DNA of 60,384 nt from Natronobacillus azotifigens (GTDB lineage: Bacteria > Bacillota > Bacilli > Bacillales > Amphibacillaceae). The translations under genes were made by a program, and so were the position numbers. Under the pieces are notes generated by a model. It saw only the letters and a program-made list of their open reading frames with translations. It was not told the origin of the DNA and searched no databases. The stretch spans positions 1 to 60,384 of the forward strand of contig NZ_JAPRAT010000024.1 in NCBI RefSeq assembly GCF_026805325.1. The letters are read 5' to 3'. Shown one piece after another: positions 25,909-34,507 of the stretch; positions within the stretch are counted from its first letter, which is position 1, and each line of letters opens with the position of its first letter.

Positions 25909-25944
25909 TTGTCTAGGAAATAAGCTTCGTTAGCAGTAGATAAC

Positions 25945-26012
25945 TTTTCCGAACAGAGTATAGCCTCGTCCAGCTCCAAGGGCCAAAAACTAGGAAAGCT
26001 TCACGAATTTGT
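25945..26012 (-). repeat. Intergenic repeat family R2, copy 1
   Basis: On the minus strand it reads CGTGAAGCTTTCCTAGTTTT, then TGGCCCTTGGAGCTGGACG, then AGGCTATACTCTGTTCGGAAAAG. The same segment occurs at 34364-34432 and 49440-49482 (plus strand). It is non-coding, about 65 bases, of unknown nature. Confidence 0.6.
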
Positions 26013-26029
26013 TCTGATCATAGAAAAAA

Positions 26030-26150
26030 AGAGTATACCACTAGGGTATACTCTCTCCATGCCTTGCAGAGACATGGGGGGATGGGAGAAAGTTTTTCGT
26101 TCAAACAAAGGGGTTTTGTTTGTTAAACATCTCACAAAGTTAATATAGCA
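26030..26150 (+). other. Structured leader upstream of the small membrane gene
   Basis: Three hairpins in a row: AGAGTATACC-ACTA-GGGTATACTCT (26030-26054), CCATG ... CATGG (about 26058-26078), and AAACAAA-GGGGT-TTTGTTT (26105-26124), with a purine-rich GGGGGGATGGGAGAAAG between them. It ends about 100 bases before the ATG at 26255. It may be a terminator set or a regulatory leader; no known riboswitch class was recognised. Confidence 0.4.
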
Positions 26151-26254
26151 ATATTTTGAATTCCACGCAAGGGATTGTTCATCTTTTCACAAAAATGTCA
26201 TACTTCTAACTTTGTCCCATGAAACATAGACTATTTAAAAAAGGAGGACAGATA

Positions 26255-26431
26255 ATGACTGCTATTCCACTATTACTTTTATTGTTGCTTGTTTCTTTTA
26301 GTTTCTTTCTAAATATTCTTGGTTTCATGCGGATCATTCCTTTAGTCTTTACCTTACCGTTATTATTTTTCTCCATTTATTTTTCTTTAGCAACAATCAC
26401 CAGAAGAAATAGTTTTCGTGGGTTTAAATAA
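26255..26431 (+). CDS. Small membrane protein at the yizD position
   Basis: A 58-residue protein with two hydrophobic helices (MTAIPLLLLLLLVSFSFFLN and FTLPLLFFSIYFSLATI) and a basic tail (RRNSFRGFK). ATG 26255 is chosen since AAAGGAGGACAG precedes it; the in-frame ATG at 26219 has no ribosome binding site. In B. subtilis a small gene, yizD, sits at this place between yjbH and pepF, but I cannot show sequence homology. Function unknown. Confidence 0.65.
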   Translation: MTAIPLLLLLLLVSFSFFLNILGFMRIIPLVFTLPLLFFSIYFSLATITRRNSFRGFK

Positions 26432-26432
26432 A

Positions 26433-26467
26433 GGGCCCCTATCAAAATCGATAGGAGCTCTTTTTTC
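26433..26467 (+). terminator. Terminator of the small membrane gene
   Basis: GGGCCCCTATC and GATAGGAGCTC pair around 6 bases, followed by six T. Confidence 0.85.
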
Positions 26468-26469
26468 GG

Positions 26470-26652
26470 TTTTATCACGGAGCAATCGTTCGTAAGACTC
26501 CCACTTCAAAACAACAAAAAAGCAAGTTGTTTAAGTGGGAGTATCGGACACTAACACCACGAATGGCTCAAGAGCCTTTAGAGGTCATCCTTTAGGGCTA
26601 ACAATCAGTGGGGATAGCTAAAAACCCCCACCGATTGAAGTTTTACTTTATT
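26470..26652 (-). repeat. Structured repeat family R1, copy F
   Basis: Inverted copy. Read on the plus strand: TTTAT (26471-26475), CACGGAGCAATCGTTCGTAA, arm 2 (CTCCCACTTCAAAACAAC ... GTTGTTTAAGTGGGAG), GGACACTAACACCACGAATG, a middle with two copies of CTTTAG, arm 1 (AATCAGTGGGG/CCCCCACCGATT), then GAAGTTTTACTTTATTC. The arm-1 end contains the pepF stop codon (TAA, complement of 26648-26650). Confidence 0.88.
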
Positions 26653-28465
26653 CTACTTTTTCCAATAACCCTTCCATCTCCGTTAACTTTTCTTCAAAAA
26701 CATCAAGTGCTTGAAGTATTGGTGTTTTTGAAGTCATATCCACGCCAGCTCGTTTCAACACTTCAATAGGATAGTCACTGCTACCTGCTTTTAAGAAACC
26801 AAAGTAACGTTCAACAGCCGACTCTCCCTCATCAAGGATTTGTGCTGCTAATGATTGTGCTGCTGAATAACCTGTAGCGTATTGGTACACATAATAATTA
26901 TAATAGAAATGAGGAATACGAGCCCATTCTAAACCTATTTCCTCATCTTTTTCGATCTCATCTCCAAAGTATTTGTCATTCAATGCGTAATACTCTTCAC
27001 TTAGCTTTTCTGGTGTCAACGCTTCTCCACTTTGTGCAAGCTGATGAATAATATGTTCAAATTCTGCAAACATTGTTTGACGGAAAACAGTTCCACGGAA
27101 TCCTTCTAAGAAATGATTCAATAAATACAGTTTTTCTTTCGGATCAGTAGTTTTCTCTACTAAATATTCATTTAATAAAGCTTCGTTACAAGTTGAAGCA
27201 ACTTCGGCAACAAAAATTGAATAATTTCCATAACGGAATGGCTGACTCTCTCTTGTATAATAACTATGCAATGAATGGCCAAACTCATGAGCTAATGTAA
27301 ATACATTGTTCAAATTATTTTGCCAGTTCATTAAAATATATGGATTGGTACCATACGCACCAGAAGAATAGGCACCACTACGTTTCCCCTTGTTCTCTTC
27401 TACGTCAACCCATCGATTATCAAAGCCTTCTTTCAAACGATTCACATACTCTTCTCCTAAAGGTTTCAAGCCATGCAATAAATGCTCTTGTGCCTCTTCA
27501 TACGTATACTTCATATTTACGTCTTTAATTAATGGGGTATACATATCATACATATGAAGCTCATCAACTTTTAAGATGCGTTTTCTTAATGCAACATAGC
27601 GATGTAACAGATCTAAGCGATCATTAACCGCCTCAACAAGATTATCATAGACTTGTTCTGGAATATTGTTATTATCTAGTGCTGCTTGACGAGCAGAATC
27701 ATAATTACGCACCTTTGCATTAAAATTATCTTTTTTCACCTGACCAGTTAAGGTTGCTGCAAAAGTATTGATATATTTTTTGTATGTGCCATACATTGTC
27801 ATAAATGCATCACGACGCACTTGTTGGTTTTCTGACTCCAAAAAGTTAATAAAACGTCCATGTGTTAGCTCGACTTCTTTACCATCATCATCTTTTACAG
27901 AAGGAAACGTTAAGTCTGCATTATTCAACATGCTAAATGTTTGTGCTGAGCTACTCGTTACTTCGGACACTTCAGCTAACAATGCCTCTTCCCGCTCTGA
28001 TAAAACATGTTCCCTTTGACGGGTGATTTCTTCTAATGATTGTCGATATTCGACTAACTCAGGCTTTTCTTTCATGAATGATTCTAGTTTTCCTTCATTC
28101 ATCTGTAAAATCTCTGGGACAATAAAACTCATTGCACTAGAAGTTTTCGTATAAAGACTTTGTGCTTTTGCATTTAACGCTTGATAAAAAGAATTGGTAG
28201 TATCTTGATCGTAACGCATATGTGCATATGTATATAGTTTACCAACTCGCTCTGATATTTGATCTTGGAAAACAAGCAAATTGTATAATGTCTCAGCTGA
28301 TTCAGCTAATTTCCCTTGAAATTCTGAAAATTCCTTTAAAGCTACTTCTACTTCTAACCGTTCTTTTTCCCAGGCTTCATCAGATGCAAAGATGTCTTCT
28401 AAACGCCATGTTTTTTCTTCAGAAACTTGATCACGTGTTTGCAATTTTTCAGTTGCTTTCGTCAT
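26648..28465 (-). CDS. pepF: Oligoendopeptidase F
   Basis: A 605-residue M3-family zinc metallopeptidase with the HEFGHS active-site motif (in TLAHEFGHSLHSYYT, near residue 390) and a downstream Glu in EVASTCNEALL that completes zinc binding. It degrades cytosolic peptides of about 7-17 residues; in B. subtilis excess PepF interferes with sporulation signalling. ATG at 28465 follows CGGGAGGTCATTATA. Its last codon and stop are embedded in the end of repeat copy F, leaving EKVE as the C-terminus. Confidence 0.97.
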   Translation of the reverse strand: MTKATEKLQTRDQVSEEKTWRLEDIFASDEAWEKERLEVEVALKEFSEFQGKLAESAETLYNLLVFQDQISERVGKLYTYAHMRYDQDTTNSFYQALNAKAQSLYTKTSSAMSFIVPEILQMNEGKLESFMKEKPELVEYRQSLEEITRQREHVLSEREEALLAEVSEVTSSSAQTFSMLNNADLTFPSVKDDDGKEVELTHGRFINFLESENQQVRRDAFMTMYGTYKKYINTFAATLTGQVKKDNFNAKVRNYDSARQAALDNNNIPEQVYDNLVEAVNDRLDLLHRYVALRKRILKVDELHMYDMYTPLIKDVNMKYTYEEAQEHLLHGLKPLGEEYVNRLKEGFDNRWVDVEENKGKRSGAYSSGAYGTNPYILMNWQNNLNNVFTLAHEFGHSLHSYYTRESQPFRYGNYSIFVAEVASTCNEALLNEYLVEKTTDPKEKLYLLNHFLEGFRGTVFRQTMFAEFEHIIHQLAQSGEALTPEKLSEEYYALNDKYFGDEIEKDEEIGLEWARIPHFYYNYYVYQYATGYSAAQSLAAQILDEGESAVERYFGFLKAGSSDYPIEVLKRAGVDMTSKTPILQALDVFEEKLTEMEGLLEKVE

Positions 28466-28633
28466 TATAATGACCTCCCGTTTTGATTTTTCTGATGCTC
28501 ACTAACTAGTATTATGACTAGATAATCAACACTAATAGAAGTTTCTCTTTATACTACTATTCACAAAATAAAGTGAAACATTCTCAAATTACTTATACTT
28601 TTTATTATAACGCATTTTTTACCAATCGTATGC

Positions 28634-29791
28634 TTATCTGCTTTGATTTATCAAAAAGTCAATTAATTGTTGATCTTTTTTTCTTGCTAAATCCACTGTT
28701 GCATACGTTTGAATTGGTCGCACAAGTTGAAAACATTGTGGTTGAATTTCTTTGATTTGTTTTCTGCAAATAAACAATTGAAGATATTGTCTAACAGGAT
28801 CTTCATATGAGGTAATTAGAGGATAATTATGACTATTTGTATAAAAAGGGGTTAGAAATGCCTGACATTCTTTCCAATTAAAAATCTGTCTTCTCATAAA
28901 AAAATCAAAACATAATCTACTTTGCCAATTCCATGGGGGAACAGTCATTTTCCATTGGTCTGGCACTGGTAAGTGAATCCACGCAGACATTGTTTGGGTT
29001 GATTGTTTTTTTAGATACAGCCACTCTCTCCATTGACGTTCTGACCTGTTTGCCTGAATTGGGATGTTTATTCTTAAATATTCTTTTTCTTTCTGCCATA
29101 ATTGATAAGAAGGTTCTTTAAAGAGTGGGAATAATTGAGTTAATCTACAATCCTTTAGAGCAATAAATGTTAGGTTACCAAGTGTTTCTTTTCTTCCCGT
29201 TAACATCAAGTTATGAAATAAGGCGAATTGTTTTTGGTTTGGACAATAATAGAGAAGTTGTAAAGCTTTTTTTGAGGATAAACGCTGGATAAAGTGAAGT
29301 TCAGTACTGGTGATATACAAAGAACCTTTAGCTTTTCGTTTGAAACGATTTCCGCCTAGAATCCAGATTGGAGTGATATGCAAGGATTGAAAACCCTTTG
29401 TTCTTTTTATTATCGATGTAACACTAATTCTTGCACATTGGTATTCGATAACAACTTTCTTTCCACCTATTCGAAAAAAAAGATCAGCTCGTTGTTTAAT
29501 TTCTGGGAAATATTTTTCTAACTCCGGGGCTAAGTTATGTTTACGCAACCACTGATAAAGATCAAGTTTACCATGTTCATGATATGCCCCCTCTCCTCCT
29601 TCGCTAAACTCACAAGAATTTTGTTGTTTATGGGCAAAGTGTGCGATCTGTTTACTTCCTGCTTTAACAATAACCATTTGATTACAGATGGGACAATAGA
29701 AATTTAACTTATTTCTAATATTTGTGATCTCTGTTTTCGTCAATAGTGCCAAAGTGATTCGTTCTCCTTGTTTCGTTACTGCTTGTAACAT
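28634..29791 (-). CDS. coiA: Competence protein CoiA
   Basis: A 385-residue protein with the CoiA pattern: a Cys pair in FYCPICNQMVIVKAGSKQIA followed by HFAHKQ (nuclease-related zinc motif), then HEHGKLDLYQWL, the predicted restriction-endonuclease-like core (ADLFFRIGGKKVVIEYQCAR with Asp and E-x-Q), and a long C-terminal helical part. CoiA is needed for recombination of incoming DNA in transformation. The position between pepF and mecA is conserved. ATG at 29791 follows AAAGGAGC. Confidence 0.92.
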   Translation of the reverse strand: MLQAVTKQGERITLALLTKTEITNIRNKLNFYCPICNQMVIVKAGSKQIAHFAHKQQNSCEFSEGGEGAYHEHGKLDLYQWLRKHNLAPELEKYFPEIKQRADLFFRIGGKKVVIEYQCARISVTSIIKRTKGFQSLHITPIWILGGNRFKRKAKGSLYITSTELHFIQRLSSKKALQLLYYCPNQKQFALFHNLMLTGRKETLGNLTFIALKDCRLTQLFPLFKEPSYQLWQKEKEYLRINIPIQANRSERQWREWLYLKKQSTQTMSAWIHLPVPDQWKMTVPPWNWQSRLCFDFFMRRQIFNWKECQAFLTPFYTNSHNYPLITSYEDPVRQYLQLFICRKQIKEIQPQCFQLVRPIQTYATVDLARKKDQQLIDFLINQSR

Positions 29792-29890
29792 TTTTAGCTC
29801 CTTTCACATATTTTATCTTCACTTATTCGACTCAAAACTGATATTCCCCTTCTTTTAGTCGATTATATTTTTAAATGTATAGCATGTCTT

Positions 29891-30073
29891 GATAAAGTCA
29901 AACTTCAACCAGTGGGGATTTTTAGGTATTCCTCCACTGATTGTTAGCCCTAAAGGATGACCTAAAGGCGCTTGAACTATCCAGGGTGATAGCGTCCGTT
30001 ACGCCCAATTAAACAACTTGATATTCTCGTCGTTTTGAAGTGGGAGTCTTACGAACGGTTGCTCCGGGATAAA
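29891..30073 (+). repeat. Structured repeat family R1, copy G
   Basis: Begins GATAAAGTCAAACTTCAACC. Arm 1 is AACCAGTGGGGA/TCCTCCACTGATT, with one mismatch and one wobble. The middle is full length (CCCTAAAGGATGACCTAAAG). Arm 2 reads CGCCCAATTAAACAAC ... CGTTTTGAAGTGGGAG. The end is CTTACGAACGGTTGCTCCGG with ATAAA at 30069-30073. It sits between coiA and mecA. Confidence 0.88.
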
Positions 30074-30082
30074 AAGCTATAT

Positions 30083-30130
30083 TTAGTAAGGGGTAGATGG
30101 TGACAAGCAAGCTATAGCGTGACACTTTTT
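30083..30130 (+). repeat. Intergenic repeat family R3, copy 1
   Basis: GTAAGGGGTAGATGGTGACA then AGCAAGCTATAGCGTGACAC. A clearly related segment occurs at 34203-34241 (GTAAGGGGGTGATAGTACAA, GCTATAGCACGACAC). Non-coding; directly adjoins R1 copy G. Confidence 0.5.
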
Positions 30131-30189
30131 AATGATATAACACCTTGAAATACACTATAGAGCCAAAATTCTAGGCTTTCTTATTTTGC

Positions 30190-30229
30190 AAAAAAAAGAG
30201 AGTACTCCCAAAGGAATACTCTCTATTTC
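30190..30229 (-). terminator. Terminator of mecA
   Basis: AGAGAGTA-CTCC and GGAA-TACTCTCT form a stem that overlaps the mecA stop codon; eight A to the left give the T run on the transcript. Confidence 0.8.
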
Positions 30230-30909
30230 TCGAAAAATTGCTTCGTATTTTCTAGTGCATTGTCTGCAAAAATAACTTTCCCATATTCTTGTAATAAATG
30301 AACCGTTACATTCGCTCTTTGACCATATTCTTTTAGTCGGCTAACGATATTATCCTGCTGGTCATCATCAAGGTAAATATCATCAAACTGTACAAGTAAT
30401 ACATAGCGATTTTCATAATGATAAAGACGGTCCAATATTCCATCCGAAAAAGTCAGGTTGTGACTTAATTGAATAACATCTTCAAATTCTTCAAATTGGA
30501 TGATTTGGATCAGATCTTGGTCAACGGAAGATAAATAGTCGTCATCATCATCTTCCTCATCACGACCAAATTTGTCGTCTAATAACGATTCCATTTTTTC
30601 ATCGATTGGCAAATCAAATCCGATTCCACTCTCAGCTGGCAATTCTAAATTTTGCCCATCTTTGGAGATTTTCGCCTTCGTAACGACAATTTCCAATCCT
30701 TTATCTAAAGCTTGTACTTGAATCCAGAGTGGTCCGTCTATATTAAATTCTTCATCATTATAATTCGCTTCATCCATAACTTGCCAAAAAAGCTGCTCAC
30801 TTCGCTCCCGATTATACCATATTTCTTCGCGATCAAATCCACGATTTTCAATATCCATATAAGAAATATAAAATTTAACGGTATTTTCATTAATTCTTTC
30901 TATTTCCAT
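30223..30909 (-). CDS. mecA: ClpC adaptor MecA
   Basis: A 228-residue adaptor. The N-terminal domain (MEIERINENTVKFYISYMDI, then REEIWYNRERSEQLFWQVMD) binds substrates such as ComK, and the C-terminal domain (EFEDVIQLSHNLTFSDGILD, LYHYENRYVLLVQFDD) binds ClpC. An acidic linker (GRDEEDDDDD) joins them. MecA delivers ComK and other targets to ClpCP and thereby controls competence. ATG at 30909 follows GAAGGGAGAGATTA. Adjacent to spx on one side and coiA on the other, as in B. subtilis. Confidence 0.96.
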   Translation of the reverse strand: MEIERINENTVKFYISYMDIENRGFDREEIWYNRERSEQLFWQVMDEANYNDEEFNIDGPLWIQVQALDKGLEIVVTKAKISKDGQNLELPAESGIGFDLPIDEKMESLLDDKFGRDEEDDDDDYLSSVDQDLIQIIQFEEFEDVIQLSHNLTFSDGILDRLYHYENRYVLLVQFDDIYLDDDQQDNIVSRLKEYGQRANVTVHLLQEYGKVIFADNALENTKQFFEK

Positions 30910-31184
30910 TAGTTAATCTCTCCCTTCGAAAAGATAAGTAGGAGAAAATAAATATTCCACCTATTTATACCTTACCCGAAATAACGTAAATATAAGCCAT
31001 GAATTAGCTGGTTCTTTATTTACTTATATCTTATGCAAAATCTTCAGAAATTGAAATAAAAAATACGAAATTATTCATTTCACGAGTACCTATTTTAACG
31101 TATTTTCATGAACTTGTCACGTCTGAATGAAAAAAATGCATAATTCTTCATCTTACAATTGTCTTTTTCATGTTTTAAATAGTA

Positions 31185-31213
31185 AAGCGCAATCCATTAT
31201 GGACTGCGCCTTC
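31185..31213 (-). terminator. Terminator of spx
   Basis: GGCGCAGTCCAT and ATGGATTGCGC (minus strand) form a GC-rich stem 20 bases past the spx stop. Confidence 0.75.
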
Positions 31214-31234
31214 TAAACATATTTTTTTATATTC

Positions 31235-31630
31235 TTAGTTAACCATTCGTTGCGCTTCACGTAATTGATAAGTACGTACTTTTCTAGGTAAAAATCGTCG
31301 TATTTCATCTTCATTGTAACCTACTTGTAGACGCTTCTCATCAATAATAATTGGACGGCGTAGAATACCTGGATGCTCTTGAATAATGTTAATTAAATCT
31401 TTCAGTGGCATTTGTTCGATATCTACATCTAGCTGTTGAAAGACCTTTGATCTTGTTGAGATAATTTCATCTGTTCCATCTTCTGTCATTCGTAAAATTT
31501 CCTTGATCTCATCAAGGGACAGCGAATCGGAAAAAATATTTCTTTCTTCATAGGCAATGTCATGCTCTTCTAACCATGTTCTAGCCTTCCGACAAGATGT
31601 ACAACTTGGCGAGGTATAAAGTGTTACCAT
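31235..31630 (-). CDS. spx: Redox-stress transcriptional regulator Spx
   Basis: A 131-residue ArsC-fold protein with the redox switch CTSC (residues 10-13 in [15 protein letters not shown]), which forms a disulfide under thiol stress, and the [19 protein letters not shown] region. Spx binds the C-terminal domain of RNA polymerase alpha and redirects it to thioredoxin and other genes. The C-terminus ([11 protein letters not shown]) is the degron region recognised by ClpXP with SpxH, encoded 6 kb away. ATG at 31630 follows GAGGAGTGAAGTACA. Confidence 0.97.
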   Translation of the reverse strand: MVTLYTSPSCTSCRKARTWLEEHDIAYEERNIFSDSLSLDEIKEILRMTEDGTDEIISTRSKVFQQLDVDIEQMPLKDLINIIQEHPGILRRPIIIDEKRLQVGYNEDEIRRFLPRKVRTYQLREAQRMVN

Positions 31631-32013
31631 TGTACTTCACTCCTCAATTATAATAAATTTATTTTTACGATTCTATAGTGTTTATTAAATCAAAATTATT
31701 TTAAATAAACATCCTATGTATAGTATACTATACCATGTATATTTACGATATAGTAAAATGTAATTTTCCTCAGAAATTACATACTCTATTTACCGATAGC
31801 TTGATTGCTTTCGCTAATAAATATACCCGTAAATAAATAAGGTAAACCTCATTTTCAAAAAAATATTTCATCTACTTTCTTGACTTATTATATTATAAAC
31901 TATTTTTATCGCAATGGGAAGGTGAATATCTCGATTTGAAGACTTTTTATATTTTTTTCAAAAGAAATACCCTTGCTCTGAAAATTTTGTGCAGCAAGGG
32001 ATCTATTTCCTAC
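31631..32013. other. Long AT-rich region upstream of spx
   Basis: About 380 bases without a gene. It contains a perfect 16-bp palindrome GTATAGTATACTATAC (31718-31733) about 90 bases upstream of the spx start, in the region where promoter elements such as TATAGT are expected, and the terminator of yjbC at 31969-32001. The remainder is extremely AT-rich. Confidence 0.5.
31969..32001 (-). terminator. Terminator of yjbC
   Basis: CCCTTGCT and AGCAAGGG pair around a 15-base loop just after the yjbC stop, with TATTTCTTTT beyond on the minus strand. Confidence 0.65.
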
Positions 32014-32604
32014 CTATTTGTTCGTTTCCTTAAGAGCACCAAATATATCATCTGTTTTTCTTTTTTGGTCATAAGATAATACTTCTTCCGCTTTTTGATA
32101 TGGTTTTCCATACAACTGTTCATCTTTATATGTATGAATATCCTCATACATTCTTCTCATTTGCTGATAAATAGTTTCTTCATTATCATCATTTGGTGAC
32201 CAATATAATATCTCTAAAGGTGTATTTTCATTTGTTGCTAAAGACCTTCTGTTGTATCCAATTGATTTCGCGTGTTTAAAATCCTCTCGACGGTAAAAAT
32301 GTAATCTTTTTGCTGAATCTGTGTCTTTATAATCAACAGGCTCAACCTCTAAAATAATTGGTTTTTTTCTGGCCTTTAGTTTTTCAATTAACTGATGGCC
32401 CAGTCCCTTTCCTCTAGAACTGGCAGCAACATACAAATAATCGATAAAAATAAATTCCTCAAACTCTGCATACATCAAAACATGTTCATCGCCTTCATCT
32501 TTATAATATACGTCGCTTTTTTCTTTTAATAATGTTTCCATATGTTGCTTTGACTTCATTTCTTGTATTGGAAAATATTCATTTAATTTCTCAAACCAAT
32601 CCAT
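32014..32604 (-). CDS. yjbC: GNAT-family acetyltransferase YjbC
   Basis: A 196-residue protein with a GNAT core: the acetyl-CoA loop in VAASSRGKGLGHQLIEKLKA (about 78-97) and LEVEPVDYKDTDSAKRLHFY with the conserved aromatic. A C-terminal extension (YEDIHTYKDEQLYGKPYQKA) is typical of YjbC. Located directly upstream of spx, as in B. subtilis, where yjbC and spx are co-transcribed and stress-induced. Substrate unknown. Confidence 0.88.
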   Translation of the reverse strand: MDWFEKLNEYFPIQEMKSKQHMETLLKEKSDVYYKDEGDEHVLMYAEFEEFIFIDYLYVAASSRGKGLGHQLIEKLKARKKPIILEVEPVDYKDTDSAKRLHFYRREDFKHAKSIGYNRRSLATNENTPLEILYWSPNDDNEETIYQQMRRMYEDIHTYKDEQLYGKPYQKAEEVLSYDQKRKTDDIFGALKETNK

Positions 32605-32731
32605 ACTGTATTCCCCTCTCTTCTAGACTGCTTATTTATTATAACGAATACCAAACCTTTTGTGAAACTCATTACACGCTTCCATGTTTAGATATACCCT
32701 TAATCTAGATGATTATTATCAGATAAACAAG

Positions 32732-32766
32732 AAAAACTCCTTTTCACTCTTGAAAAGGAGTTTTTG
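32732..32766 (-). terminator. Terminator of the DUF4015 gene
   Basis: AAAAACTCCTTTTC pairs perfectly with GAAAAGGAGTTTTT around 6 bases. Confidence 0.9.
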
Positions 32767-32775
32767 CTTAATTTC

Positions 32776-33993
32776 TTAATCTAATGGTGTATAATCTACA
32801 CCTTCTGTATAAACATTATTTGCATTCCACAACAAAAATTCGTATATTCCATTTTCGTTTAATGCTCGAATTTGCGCTTCCACTTCATCTACCCCATAAA
32901 TAAATGTAGGACCACTATATAGCCATGGTGCACTGAAATCCTGTATCCATGGTCTTGAAGTAGGAGGTGTGTCTAGAGCGTCTAAAATTTCATTTTCAAG
33001 CTTGCTATACTCGTTTACTAACTCATATGGCTCTCGATCAGGGAAATCAATCCCAAAGTGTGGCGTCCAGTGACTCGGATAAATCATGGACGAGATAACA
33101 TCAACATTATCAGAAATACGAGAGAAATTTTGACCAATACCTGGTGTTTCTTCTACGGTCGCAGCATATCCAAATATATCAACAGAAACATCAACGTTAT
33201 ATGGTTGCAAGGATTCCCGAGCATGTGAAACAAAGTCCGTAACAGCTTCTACTCGTTTTTTTACTCCAGTCATTTCTATATCTGCATAATCACCTTGGGA
33301 ATATTCTAAAATTTCATCTCTTCTTTCAAATCCTTCTGGGAAACGTACATAATCAAATTGAATTTCTTGAAAGCCCATTTCAGCTGCCTTAATCGCAATA
33401 TCAATATTGTATTCCCATACTTCTTTTTCATAAGGATTAACAAATGCCTCATCACGATTGTTTAACCAAACTTCTCCGTTCTCTGTAAACGACAAGTCAG
33501 GTCTTTCTTTTGCTAGCACAGTATCCTTAAAAACAACGATTCGCGCAATTGGGTAAATGTCTTTTTCTTCTAATACTTCCATCATTTCTGTTGGATTTCC
33601 GATATAGTTCCTTGCAATGTCATAGTATGGTGAATTTTCATCAGGACGATATGTTAGATTGCCATGGTCGTCCTTTATGTCAATAACCATTGCATTCAAC
33701 TCTGTTGAGTCAACCAAATCAAGAAGGGTGTTAAATCGTTCACCACCAGCTGAATGTCCAGTTACATAAATCCCTCTTACTGCATCTGGATAATTAAATG
33801 TAAACCCAGAGTCATATGTAAATCGAGCCATATGTTGAACATGATCTTGAACAATTAGGTTGATCTCTTTCTTTCCATGATCCTGTGCCACTAAAACATC
33901 TTCATTCTCTGCTGCAAAAATTATTTTTGGAACACTTAGAATCACGATCAAAAAAGGAATAAATAGAAGTAGGTGTCTTTTCCTATGTTTCAT
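32776..33993 (-). CDS. Exported putative glycoside hydrolase (DUF4015)
   Basis: A 405-residue protein with a signal peptide (1-27, ending IIFAAEN) and a TIM-barrel-like domain from about 70 to 400. Family markers are VRGIYVTGHSAGGERFNTLL, NAMVIDIKDDHGNLTY, GFQEIQFDYVRFPE with conserved acidic residues, VSVDIFGYA, and DVISSMIYPSHWTP. These fit the DUF4015 group, thought to be cell-wall- or exopolysaccharide-active hydrolases. The signal sequence puts it outside the membrane. Substrate not known. Confidence 0.88.
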   Translation of the reverse strand: MKHRKRHLLLFIPFLIVILSVPKIIFAAENEDVLVAQDHGKKEINLIVQDHVQHMARFTYDSGFTFNYPDAVRGIYVTGHSAGGERFNTLLDLVDSTELNAMVIDIKDDHGNLTYRPDENSPYYDIARNYIGNPTEMMEVLEEKDIYPIARIVVFKDTVLAKERPDLSFTENGEVWLNNRDEAFVNPYEKEVWEYNIDIAIKAAEMGFQEIQFDYVRFPEGFERRDEILEYSQGDYADIEMTGVKKRVEAVTDFVSHARESLQPYNVDVSVDIFGYAATVEETPGIGQNFSRISDNVDVISSMIYPSHWTPHFGIDFPDREPYELVNEYSKLENEILDALDTPPTSRPWIQDFSAPWLYSGPTFIYGVDEVEAQIRALNENGIYEFLLWNANNVYTEGVDYTPLD

Positions 33994-34202
33994 CTCTGTG
34001 TAACCCCCAAACTGTAGTATCTAACAAAAAAGTTGCTTAATTAGCTTGTCACCTTTTCTCCATTATATAAGAAATTATTGAATAATCCTATCGAAAACTA
34101 CAAATTACCACATTTTAATTTACTACTTCCCTTCCATGATTAGAATTTTTTTCTATTTTAATCTAGATTATACAGGCCCGAGCGGAAGAAATTATCTGTT
34201 TT

Positions 34203-34241
34203 GTAAGGGGGTGATAGTACAAGCTATAGCACGACACTTTC
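34203..34241 (+). repeat. Intergenic repeat family R3, copy 2
   Basis: GTAAGGGGGTGATAGTACAA followed by GCTATAGCACGACACTTTC aligns with the segment at 30083-30130. Confidence 0.5.
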
Positions 34242-34363
34242 CTAGAAAAACAGAACAAAAGCGTAGAGCACAGATTAAAAATGTAGCAACTGGAGCGAAT
34301 CAATGGAGATAAAAGAATCACGTTTTGCTTACGAACCGATGATGACTTATCGCAGATTGCTTC

Positions 34364-34432
34364 GTGAAGTAGCCTAGTTTTTGGCGCTCGGAGCTGGACG
34401 AGGCTTTAATCTTTTCAGAAAAGTATTTCACA
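34364..34432 (+). repeat. Intergenic repeat family R2, copy 2
   Basis: CGTGAAGTAGCCTAGTTTTT, GGCGCTCGGAGCTGGACGAG, then GCTTTAATCTTTTCAGAAAAG. It is the least degraded of the three copies. Confidence 0.6.
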
Positions 34433-34467
34433 GCTTAGGAATTTTATAATTCCCCAAAAAATCAGAA

Positions 34468-34502
34468 AGAAGTTGCCAACAAAAGTCGACAACTTCTTCA
34501 TT
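34468..34502 (-). terminator. Terminator of the opp operon
   Basis: GAAGTTG and CAACTTC arms (with one internal mismatch extension) flank a loop of about 14 bases 6-40 bases after the oppA stop. Confidence 0.65.
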
Positions 34503-34507
34503 TTTAA

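Larger units (their letters stand above)
33994..34467. other. Gene-free intergenic region rich in repeat fragments
   Basis: About 470 bases with no coding region. The right half carries R3 copy 2 (34203-34241) and R2 copy 2 (34364-34432). The DNA between them (AGATAAAAGAATCACGTTTT and onward) looks like part of one composite intergenic element. Confidence 0.5.

Noticed and set aside
28933..29121. Plus-strand open frame inside coiA
   Set aside because: Shadow of the coiA coding sequence, without start signals.
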